Shown here: positions 37,236 to 49,200 of the stretch, piece by piece
Layout: each line of letters starts with the position of its first letter
Numbering within the stretch: the first letter of the stretch is position 1
NCBI GenBank assembly: GCA_964017235.1
Contig: OZ024928.1
Span: 2,604,001 to 2,668,000 of the forward strand
DNA from: Sabellastarte sp. h YS-2021
Lineage: Eukaryota > Annelida > Polychaeta > Sabellida > Sabellidae
DNA: 64,000 bases
Direction: 5' to 3'
The notes under the pieces: generated by a model
What the model was told of the DNA's origin: nothing
What the model saw: the letters and a program-made list of their open reading frames with translations, nothing else
Database searches by the model: none
Program-made: the position numbers and the translations under genes

Positions 37236-40200
37236 CTTGAAACAAAACAAAGACATAGAATATCATGGATTTGTTATGTCGGTAGGACCTTGTTAAATGA
37301 AGAAATTATTAATTTTTAGAAAATGGCATGATCCATTTTCAATGATTTTGGGTTTCTGTTGACAATACTCCAAAAGTAACGAGGGGATATATGGGTAGGG
37401 CATGGTCATAGGAAGAAGTATTTACCTTTTGGGAAAGATCCGGATCAGACTCTGGATAAAAGAAAACCCAAAGCTTTGTAAAATTAGGTGATTTTACACT
37501 TAAACCATGCAAAATTTAGCACAGTGATTCATCTTACCTAATCTAATTATACTTTTATTGCAATTAATCTCATTATAAGAAGAACTCAAGGTGCAAAGAC
37601 AAACTCATTGTTGATCATTCCTTAAATCATGGAGTGTGGGAGGTTCATTATCCAGAGGCACCTTAGAACCAAGGAAGAAACAGAAGAAGAAAAACCTACT
37701 TAATAAGAATGTGCTAATCCCTTCACCCACATAAGGGAGAGCAAACACCATGGGACAGTTCATGTCAAAAACAAGAACAAACGTATGCAAAGTGGCTGTT
37801 GAAATGAATCTTGGACTTAAATGAAAATTTAAAATCAGGATAGGTGTTCTGGGTCTAACAGATTATTAGGTAAAGTCATTGATTTGCTTGTTAATTTGGC
37901 ATATACATCAAAACTGGCACAGACAGGTAGTCAAAGTAAGCATTTACATTTTATGTCCCATTCAATTGTGAGGGTAATTTAGAAAGAGTTTTTCTGGAAT
38001 TGTCATTTGTGGGAGTCAAACCCACAGAGAAGTGACAGCCTGTGCTCACAGCAAACAACTTGCTGACCACTGGGTGACCGAGGACATTGTATAAACAGAT
38101 AGTCACTAGCATGTAGCCTTAAACCGATACAGGTGACTGAAAAATTGTGTGGTTGTAAAGAAAAGATCTTCTATTTCCTGAGACAAGCACATTACTCTGA
38201 GATTTTATCAGGTTATCTAAATCTTGCTAATCTTTTAAGTGAGCAATGTCACAAAGTAACAAACTTATGTCACCCCCTGGTAGTCTCATGTCCATTCAAA
38301 ACGTTCGTAAAGATTGCTTTAAATGATGGTAAAAGATCCATTTTTACAGTCAAATGTTAAATTAAAAACTTGGAGATTATCTTTGAATCTTTCCCCAGAT
38401 TAAAATAGGGTTTATTATCTTTAGATTCCAGATTACACTCTATTTGCAAATTCTTGTTATTGTGCCTAAATTAAATTATTTCTTACAGTGTCTTAGCAGT
38501 ATCTTCACAGGTGCATGATCTTTCGGTTAACTGATGTATATACTGTATCTTACTGGTTAACAATACATCCTGTGTTTGCAGGACATTCAGTGAATCCATG
38601 CTTTCACTATTAAAATTACAATTTATGTCAATGGAGTCTTTTTAGTAAATTCATATATTTATTTTCTACTGAGTAAAATTGTTATGTCAGAATTAGTAAA
38701 TCCAGTTATTATTACTACTAGTAAAACATAGTTCCATGTTTGCTTGGGATTTGGTTAAATTATGTTTTAGTTACCTCTGGCATGGAGGCCATATGGTATT
38801 TGAGTCGGTTTATTTAAGCTTCTCCTACATCCCAACGTACGTGTATACACACATAGGTGTCCTGCAAATATTGTTGAAAAATATGAGCATAGCCTGGTAG
38901 CGGGACATCAGAGATTTGCAGGTGCAAACAAGGTGTATTTTCCCAACAAGAGTGTCAGTACTTGAACACCAAAGAACAGACTGAGACTAGCTAAGGCCCC
39001 TCAGTAGGTTAAGCCTCCCTTGTTTGCATGTGCAAATCGCTGCTACCCCACTATCAGGCTACACTTGTATCTTTCAACAATATTTGCAGCACACTTACGA
39101 CGGGATGTAAGAGCAGCTTAAATATGGATGCAAGGTACACGAGAGTGTATCATACGGCACTTGCAAACCCTGCAAGTGAATGGAGAGACCTTGCAACACC
39201 AGCAAGGAGAATGCACTTGCGAAAGTCTCTCGTAAGTTACCCTTGAGACATGGGTGCATTTTTGCCATACTGCATGTACACAGAGAAAATGTGCATGCCA
39301 ATTTTCATTGCCGGTCTGTGCTACCATAATATTTTATACATATATTATATATAACCACAAGCGTAGCTTAAGTGTCCCTTGCAAGTCAGCCAAATTTTCT
39401 CTGCAACCAGGATATACTTGCATGTAGGATGGGATATAAGAGAGGCTTTCATTATGTGGCTGCAGGATCGTAAAAAAATACTGCTCAGATTTGCATTAAA
39501 TTTTCCAAGTATGTTGGTTTTAATCTAATGTAGTACTGATTTAATTTTAACTTAATCTAATAGACCTTGGTATGCACTCCCCAAGTGCTCTTGTTGTATT
39601 TATTATTAAATTACATGAAGATTAGATCTGTGGTCAAAATAAAGTCTTTATATTATGAAGAACGTTTACATGCTGATTTGAATGTGCACATTTTGAATAA
39701 TGATAGTGTTTTAAAACTGTCTGCATAAAGCCCTCATATATAGCATGCTGTGTATATACATGTGTACATTGCAAAATAAATGATGCAATCTTTAGCGTGG
39801 TTATTTGGCGCAAGCATAAAATTTCCTCAGAAGTTATCAACAAATTCAAAACATAGCCATTCAGGATGATTGCTATAAAATTAGTATTTATAAGTATTAT
39901 CTTGATTGATCATATGTATGTTATATTATCACCGCTTTTATCCTCTTATGTTCCTTAAGGATCCTATCCTCAAATCGTAAATTAAAAGTTCATTTTAAGC
40001 CCTGTTTGTCACACGATGCTTCACAACTATGGGGGGATTTTCCACTGCATATGTGAACTGCTTGCACTCTTTCAGGCTTCAAAAGGTGACTTAAAATTTA
40101 TCTTTTTCAGGCGTCTTTCTCTTCCTAGTGCTTGACTTTGGAACACCGATGCTTTGTTTGTCATGACCCCCCTTATCACGTTTCATGAATTCAAATTTAT

Positions 40201-43200
40201 ATCTCATGTTTTGTTATGGTGTGTCTTAGATAATGCTAGTTTGGAGATTAAGCTCTGGGATACCAGGGGCCGGTTTCATGAAAAGTCTCAGTTTGAGACC
40301 AGTTTTGGGCTGAGTCTGGGTCTCAAATCTGAGACTTTTGTCTCGGCTGAGTTTTTGGCTCAAATTGATTTCACAAAAGGTGACTCAGCTGAGACTGGTC
40401 TCAAGTCATAGTCTCAACTTTTAAATTTCATTTAAGATGCTTCCTTTGTTTGTTTTTTATGCAAGTGCATTTATTTCATCATTATTATCGATTTAGATTG
40501 CATTAACACTGATAACACATGAAAAAAATTGATATAATATTATTGGTAACAAGCCAATTGTTTGAGACTCAACTGAGACTGAGTTAAGCTTTGAGTCGAG
40601 ACTAGTCACTTGACAACGGTCAAAAAAGCATGTCAATTCCATTTACTTTTCTTATTATGAATATTGAATATGTAGTTGTAATTAGTAAGCAAAACAAAAA
40701 TATAATATTTCAAGATTCAACAAATTCATATTCATGCAAATTATATTGCTTTATACACAAGTATTGGATGACAAACTTTGGACTCAAAATTTGAGACACC
40801 TCCTTGGTGGGCTCAAAATTGAGCCCATGACTGAGCCAAATCTCAAGTTGAGCCTGTTTGTGAAATGCTTTGAGTCTGAGTCCATAGACTCAGCAAAATA
40901 TTTACAATATTTGAGCCCAAAGTCTCAGATTTGAGCCTGAGACCAGACTTAAGTCCTTTCATGAAACCGGCCCCTGATACTTTATATTTTAAAGTACTCT
41001 AAAAGGTTGAAGATTATAATTTTAATTTATTTTGTTTGTATGTAAAGTAATGATTGTACAAATTACAGAATAGTTGGGCTGAATAAAATTTCTTAGTCAT
41101 ACACAGTCACTCGATGCTTCGGAAGAAATAAGTTCATTATAATTAGCAAATGACATGCACATATATATATTTTTGTTATGACTGATTGCCTAGATAATAA
41201 GTAGTAATATGGGCACTAAACACATCACTAATAGAAGAGTTTTAAGTTATACAAGTGAAGCCTCTCTTACATCCCATTGTACGTGCACGTACATCCTGGT
41301 TACAGAGAAAAATCGGCTGATTTGCAAGGGACACTTAAGCTACACTTGCGATTTTATAACAAAATATCAAGGTTGCACAGACCCTGCAATGAAAATTGGC
41401 ATGCACATTATTCTCTGTGTGCACGCAGCATGTGTACAAACGCATCCATGCCTCAAGGGTAACTTACGAGAGACTTAGGCACGTGCATTCTCCTTTCTAG
41501 TGTTGTAGGTTCTCCACATTTACTTACATTGTTTAAACATACTGTAAGATACACTCACGTGTACCTTGCATGTATATAAACCCACTGTACGACCTGGAGC
41601 TAGTCGCAATCTGTTCTTTGATCTTCAAGTTGTGACACTGTTGTTGGGAGAATACACTCTGTTTGCACGTTTTGCACGTGCAAACCTCTACTACCCCACT
41701 AACAGGCTAAGATCATATATTTTTTTCAACAATATTTGCAGCACACTTATGTGTGTATACACGTACGACGGGATGTAAGAGAGGCTTGAATTTTATAAAG
41801 CTAAAATATAAAAGAACTGCATGCACTAAAAATTTCAGCCATTAGGTGCCTACTTTCAGATTGTCTCAAGCAAATGCTTAAAATCTTATGAATATGTAGC
41901 ATGTTCCTCATCGCAAACATCTCCATCAATGCTATCATATAATGATAATTTGGCCTGATAATTGTCACTGCCTTTCTGTAGTGTTGCGCCCTACTGGCTA
42001 ATTTAATCCACTTAATGCTTTAGAAATGTTTCAATTATTATTATTATTATTATTAATGCCTTGGCAATGTAAAATATATGGAAAAACATTAGTTGCTGAC
42101 GTAGCTGTACCAATATATTTGAATTAAAAAATGGGGAAGATTTATTATGTCTGGACAATTTTTTTATCACAGGATAAAAGACTCACTTGTTTCATTAATG
42201 GCTGAACTCGTAGGCTCGTATGTGGTTGTGGTAGTGCACGGTTCCCAGCAAGGACCACAGTTGCCTTCCATAGTCCATGATACAGCATCACTTGTAGACC
42301 TGAAACAGGTTAAAATAAATAAATTATGGTTTAAAATGTCATAAATAGATGACGGCCCATATTCACTAGAATTTTTTTTGGCAGTTTTAAAGTCACTTTA
42401 CTAAACAATTCTCCCTTGGTAAGATGATTTTTATAATGTTTTTTTACAAAGTGTTCCATTATGATTACCTTAAGCATGCAAACTTTGTTTTAGTTAAATT
42501 TGTGTAATCAATGCTGTTACTGCCCCAAATAACATCCTGTACTATTTATACATTCGTTTATCCAGGGAAAGTGTGACAGCCCCATTACCCTTCATATCCT
42601 TCTGCGTTGGCCTGTATAATTCCAAATCCAGTTGTGGGATCCACCTCAGAGACCAAGTGACCATAGGCAATGAATTCTCCTGCTGGCTATAAGTAAATAT
42701 ATATTCACTTTCTATTTACTTTAAACAGTCTCAACAAAATAGAATTTTTGTAAAATATGTGAAAATTACTACAACAGTAGCAAATTGTTTGGTCAGTTGT
42801 TGGCTCGATTACTGCAACATAATTTTCTATGGAATGATAAATGCCAACATGTGTCGCCTTCAGCATATTTGGCAACACACTGTTTTGTCTGTCCTTTGTC
42901 ACAAATTTCTATTCTAATTTGACTTGTATAGAGCTTATACTATCTCCATCAAGTAACAGAATATAAGACGTATCAACCAAGAAGACACTGAAAAAGGTTA
43001 AACAATTACAGTTCAAAGGCACAAAAAGAGGGTCTTATCAACAGAGATAACAAGAAGTGAAAATGAACCTAGGGTTGTTAGGCTTTTTGATGGGAGCAAG
43101 AGACAAAGTTGGTAGCTGGAGTTGTCCTGTTTCATCACCATCCAATTGGAAGAGATTGCCACTAGAAGTCAGGTCACTAACAACCAAGGCTTCTTTCAGA

Positions 43201-46200
43201 AACATACCAAAGACTCATCTTTGTAGACTTGCCTTCACAGTAGCATAAATGTCTCCTCCCTAGTGGGATCCTAGCCAGCCAAATAACTGTTTAAACCACT
43301 TTGTCCACTCTGTCTTGTAATTTGTCCAAAAATCTGACCGATATTCAATGACACTATTTGTCTCAATCCAAATTTTCAGTATATGCAAATTACTCTGGCA
43401 TTATCTTTGAGACGTCAACAATATCACCCATGATCACCAATCTGTTATCCTGTTTATCCACTAACAAAAGCCTGTTTGCTCCAGTAAGAATTTATTGCAG
43501 AAATGTATTTTACAAACAGTATATGTCGGCTTTACAAAACGATAAATAAATTGACAATTAAGTATAGGAAGCTCAAAGACCTCTGTCCATATAACTGAGA
43601 GCTAGGTATTACATATCTCTACAGCTTGAATCTTCAACTTGGATCGCTTTGGTGCCTACAGTATGGCTAATTGTAACATATCTCTAAACCAAACCTACAT
43701 CATATTCTATAGTGCTTTCCTCTTGGCTTCCATCTGGGAATGTTATTGTCATGTTCGGTGTTGGGTCTCCATAGGCCCTGCATTCAACATACAGTTGATC
43801 ACATATCTAAAAAATAAACAAATTAAAAAAAAAACACAAGAAAATGTCGCCAGATTTCCATGGATAGGCACGGTAGTTTCATCTGTTGCATTCTCACTCT
43901 TGTAGCTACAGAGATTAAGTTTTTCTTTCAAATTCGATAAGATTGTTCCCACAAGTAGTCTATAACCCATGGTCCTCTTTCACAAAAGACTTAGCTCAGA
44001 CCTAATTTGGAGATTTTTCCCTTAAGACTGTGGTCTTATACTTTGTGGGTTTTAGGCTGAGGTTTTAGACATAAAGTCAAGACCATATGAGAGTAGTCAA
44101 TGAAGTTTTTCAGTGACTCTTCTCCATGAGTCCATACTAGGAAAATATCATCAATGAACCGTTTCCAAGTAAGTGGCTTCTGTGGGAAGCCAGCTAAAGC
44201 TTTAGTCTCAAACCTTTCCATAAACAGATTCGCATAGTTAGGGGCTAGGGAGGTGCCCATAGCTGTGCCACCTGTCTGCAAGTAATGATCTCCATTAAAT
44301 GTGAAGTTCATACTGTGTAATACTAGTTTCAGTAGGTCTAGTATAAAGTTGGCAATGGGGGTTTTTGTAGGGTCATTTCTCAGTTTCTCTGCTACTGCCA
44401 ATATTCCTTCATTTTTAGGAATATTGGTGTATAGTGACGAAACATCCAAGGTGCACAGGATTGCACCTTCACGGATTGGTCCTAATTCTTTAATCTTTTT
44501 GATAAAGTCTTGGGTGTCCCTAATGTATGATTTGGTTTTGGTGACATAGTTTTTGATGTGTTCATTAACTAACTTGCTGATTCTGCTAGTGGGGTGGTTA
44601 ACAGAACTGCAAATAGGTCTGCCTGGTACACCTTTCTTGTGTATTTTAGGTAGCATATAGAACCTAGCCTCAGTACAGTTGACCGGGTTTAGGTGCTCGA
44701 AATTCTTGTCAGAAATCAAGCCTTTCTCTTTCATTAGTGTGAGGGTTTTTGTCACATTAGTGTCTACTTGCTCAGTAGAATCATGCCCTATTTTAGTGTA
44801 GAACTTAGGGTCGCTCAGTTGTCTGTACCCTTCTCTCAGGTAGTCAGTGGTATTCATGACCACTACTGCTGATCCTTTGTCAGCCTTTTTGATGACTATT
44901 TCAGGGTTTTCTGAGAGTTCTCTCAGACTACTCATTTGCTCCCTTGTCAGGTTTGGTTTCCTGACATGTTTAAGTTTACCATTAAGAAGGCCAATTTTGA
45001 AAGATCTTTGGAAAATTTCAAGAGATTGGTGTACTGTATTAGGTTTCCAAGTGCTTTTATCAACAAACTTTCTATGTTTTTTTGGTAAGGTGAGGTTTCC
45101 TCTTCCAAGTTCTCAGCCATGAAATTAATTAACTCAATTTCTTGGTCTGATAAATGATCAAATTGCTGGTTGTCATTATAGAAGTGGAATTTCAGACATA
45201 GTCTTCTGTGAAATTCCTTAAAATCAGTCCAGATCTTTGCATTGTTTGGGGGTCCTGGTGTAGGACAGAAGGTTAGGCCCTTTTCTAGGGCTAGCACTTG
45301 GCTTTCAGTTAATGAAATGTCAGACAGATTTATGACTGTGTGACCCACTAGGCTCTCCATACTTTTAACTTTGGGTAGGATGCCAGGTGGGCTATTCTAG
45401 CCTCCTCCTTAATGCGATTAAGTATCTCTTTCAAGTCAGAAGTTGCCATCATGATATATGTGGAACTCCACAGAGGGCCTAGTGTGGCCCCCTGAAGCGG
45501 AAAAAGCTTATCCGCTTTGAGCCTCTATTTTTAGAGGCTCATCCGCTAAGAGCCTCTATTTGTGGAGGCTCATCCGCTAAGAGCTTCCTAATTATGGATC
45601 GAGGCTCTGGAATTACAGAGATGTTTCAATAAAGTAAGTCCAATAAGATAGTTGGAAGTTTCAAAAAACGAGCTAATGATCTTGAGTAGGGTTAAATATT
45701 GTCCTGTCTACCCTTAATTTGTCCACAGTATCTTTTAGGTCCAAAAAGGCCTGAAATATTCATACCTTAAAACCCATAACGTAGAATGTGGAAATTATTT
45801 ATAACAGTAAATGGCCAAGTTTCCTTTTATAGCTCTAATAAATGATTTATCTTCAGCATTTATAAGGAATACACCATTCCTTATTATATTTTTAATTTGT
45901 ATCCATTATTTGACCAACAATAGTAGATTAAATGAAAAAATGACATTTTTTATGATTTTATCCTCCTGAGCCTCCTATAGAGGCTCTATCCGCCGGATTA
46001 CGGCTCAAATTTACGGCTCATAGCGGATAGGAGATTTGTACCTTAGGGGCAAATAAGGTAAAATTCTCAGCCTCTGATGAGAAAATACAACTTTATTTTC
46101 GAAATATTACCAACTATATTGGCTAATATAAGGCAGTAGTTATAGGTAACTGCACTAATAGTCACGACACATATCACTTATTATACTTTATGTAAAATGT

Positions 46201-49200
46201 GTGTTCCCAAAATAAAACATGTTAAACAAAAGATATATGTCATGAATAAAAGAAAAAGTCACATGATAAAGCAAATCTCTCTGGTTATTTAATTAAAAAG
46301 CTAAGATAACCTTTGTGAAATAAATTTATGTCCCAGATTTAAACAAAGGCAAAGGGATTAGATTTAATAATAATAATAATAGTAGGATTTATATAGCGCA
46401 AATTGATACAAATCCTCTAATGTGCTTGAGTCCAAGAAGGGAGAGTCCAGGGACAGGCATGGGTCGACATCTAAAAAGCGCCCGCCAGGGTATAACTAAG
46501 GTGGTGGGTTTCCCAGCCTAAACAAGTAGGTCTTTAGCTGGCTTCTGAAACCATCTATTGTTTGCTGAGATCTGACAGTCTGTGGCAGCTTCTTCCATTC
46601 ACCTGGTGCAGCTACTGCAAAGCCACGCCTGCCTATGTGCTTCTTAGGGCGGGTTGAGGAAATAGATATCCTGTTGCCGCGAGTGAGACTGCTCGATCTT
46701 ATTAAAGCCGAGAGATACGGGGGCTGTGAGAGATTAATAGCCTTGAATACCAAAAGATTATACTTAAAGAGGATGTGATGTTGAATTGGGAACCAGTGGA
46801 GTTTTTTCAAAAAGGGTGTAGCATGACTCATTTTGTCAAGTCTGAAGATGATGCAGCAAAGACCATTCTGGACTCTCTGTAGTTTGGCTATGTTGTACTT
46901 GCTTACTCAATAGAGTAAAGAGTTACAGTAGTCTAGACGACTACTGACCATAGCATTTGCCAGACGTATTGCTGTCTCGACTCCAAGGAATTTGCGAATT
47001 CATTGCAAATCACGAAGATGATAGTAACATGCTCTGCAAACCTTGGCAACATGATTGTCAAAGGAGTTGTCTGAGTCGAAAATAACACCCAGATTTTTTA
47101 CTTTCACCGACGGAGAGATATTGTTTTGGAGGAGTGGAACAGGGAAATTTGGTGCAAGCGACTCTCTGATGGCTTTTTGATCTATAATGATAAATTCGTT
47201 TTTTTTCTGGGTTTAGTTTTAGTTTGACACCATCCATCCACTCCTGTACAGACTTGAGACACTCGGTCAGCTGCTAGGTATATCTGGGTGTCATCAGCAT
47301 ACAGGTGATGAGTAACCTTGAATTTTGAAATAACTTCACTGAGGGGACTAGTGTAGAGGGTGAAAAGGAGAGGACCCAGCACAGAGCCTTGGGGGACTCC
47401 GAAAGGGAGAATTACCGCCTCAGAGAAACTATCACCTATTTTAATCTTTTGTTTATGGTTTGAAAGATACGATTTGATCCATGACAAAACAGTACCATCT
47501 AGACCAAACCAGTCATGGAAGCAGTCATATAAAAGAGAATGATCAATTGTATCAAACGCCGCCGAGAGGTCTAATAATGTTAGGGCCACTGCCTTTCCTG
47601 AGTCCACTGAGAGAGCTATAGCATTTTGAATCTTCAACAATGTGGTTTCAGTGGATTTGTTTATTTGGGGTTTTACGTCGCTTTCAACACTGTACAGGTC
47701 ATATCACGACGGGTAGTTGGAAGGGCAGAGGAAACCAGTACATAGAGTTCGCTAGGGTTGTGTACTGTAAACTGCCGACCAACGGCAAGCAACTACCAGC
47801 TTTCCCACTTGAGCCCGTGCGGGGATCGATCCCCGGCCTCAGAGGTGGGAGGCGAGAGTGTTACCACTCTGCCACCGTGGCCCCCGTGGTTTCAGTGGAG
47901 TGGGAACTCTTATAAGCAGACTGGTTGACATTTAAGAGCCCCTCGAGCAAAATAAATTCATTTAGCTGCTTTGCCACCACTTTCTCAATAAGTTTAGATA
48001 TAAAGCTGAGGTTTGACACCAGCCTGTAGTTTTTGACATATGCCAAAGTATATTTAAGTGCCAAAGTATGGCCAAAATTAACAACTTTTGAGAAACTAGC
48101 CCCCAAAAATATCTGTTCATTGTAACGTAAATAGAGATGGTTAAGCTATGGACGGTAGGCTTCAATGAAATGGCATGTCTTCATTTTGGGCATTTAACAC
48201 GACATAAAAACTACCATTTAGGTTCATAATGTTCATTCAACCAAATTAGAGCTTCAAATGCAAAGCTGAGGCTAATATTGTTTTACGTGAAATCTCTAGC
48301 AAGGCCCATGCTTCTAGAGATAACTTTTTTGCTGGATTTTTAAAATTTTTTTTTGTTTCCAGCCTTTTACGAATTGTTGCTCAGTGTGATGAGTATTTTT
48401 CTGTTCACTGAAGTTAAGTGGCAATGGACTGCATTAGTACTGGGATGGGTGACTGCTTCAGTGCAGCACTTGTGTCTCTGATGACTTTGAGGCTGGTGCT
48501 AGTAGATCAAATCGCCTTTCAGCCTTGTTTAATTTGCTCATTGAAGACAGGAAATGAGGAACCTGTGGGCACTTATTGAGAGGTTTCTCGCACCTGGTGT
48601 TGTAGGTTTATGATGTAGGCTAGTGCTGTAGAATCCTACATCAAGCCAAACCCCAAGGTCTCTGACACTCTTAGCAGGAAACAAAGAAGCAATTCTTTCA
48701 TCTGCATTGGAATGACTCATAGGCTCTCCTGTGAGCCAGTGCATTCGAATGTTGGAATAAAATGTCCTTTGAAACCAAAAAAGTTTCTAAAACAGACATT
48801 TTCGGATCATAGTTTAATTATCTTATATATTATTTTTTGTATATACGCTATAACATTCATATTAAACAAGATTTCAAAGCTTTTCAAATATCCATACATA
48901 GCCGGTTTCAAGTCATCATAAGGCTGATCATTGCACAGCAGACTAACTGCTGAAGGACTTTCCCAATCTGACCCAGGCTATTGAATGTGACGCAAAAACT
49001 CTAACTTTAACACTTGGCTCGTGATATCTGGACAGTGCAAACCTCTACCTAGTACAAATACATCCCCCACAAAGTTCACTTATGAATATTCCGTGTTTTG
49101 TGACAAAATTACAAAAATAGTACCTGGACTGTGACATTTGCTGTACATTCCAAGTGTGGTCCACTGCATTTGAAGACTTCAGGCAGTAACTGGATAACTT

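Larger units (their letters stand above)
37236..42186 (-). other. Intron 10 of the LRR-Ig gene
   Basis: A 4951-bp intron, GTGAGT to TTTCAAG. It contains LINE 3'-tail pieces, a tRNA-like head and three MITE-like elements listed separately. No other exon is recognised in it. Confidence 0.75.

Noticed and set aside
37605..37790. Open frame with LPYVGEGIS, considered as a Penelope RT remnant
   Set aside because: The similarity is a few residues long, with no supporting motif on either side.
38010..38084. tRNA gene on the minus strand
   Set aside because: A and B boxes are present but no closed acceptor stem is visible, and related heads occur as repeats.
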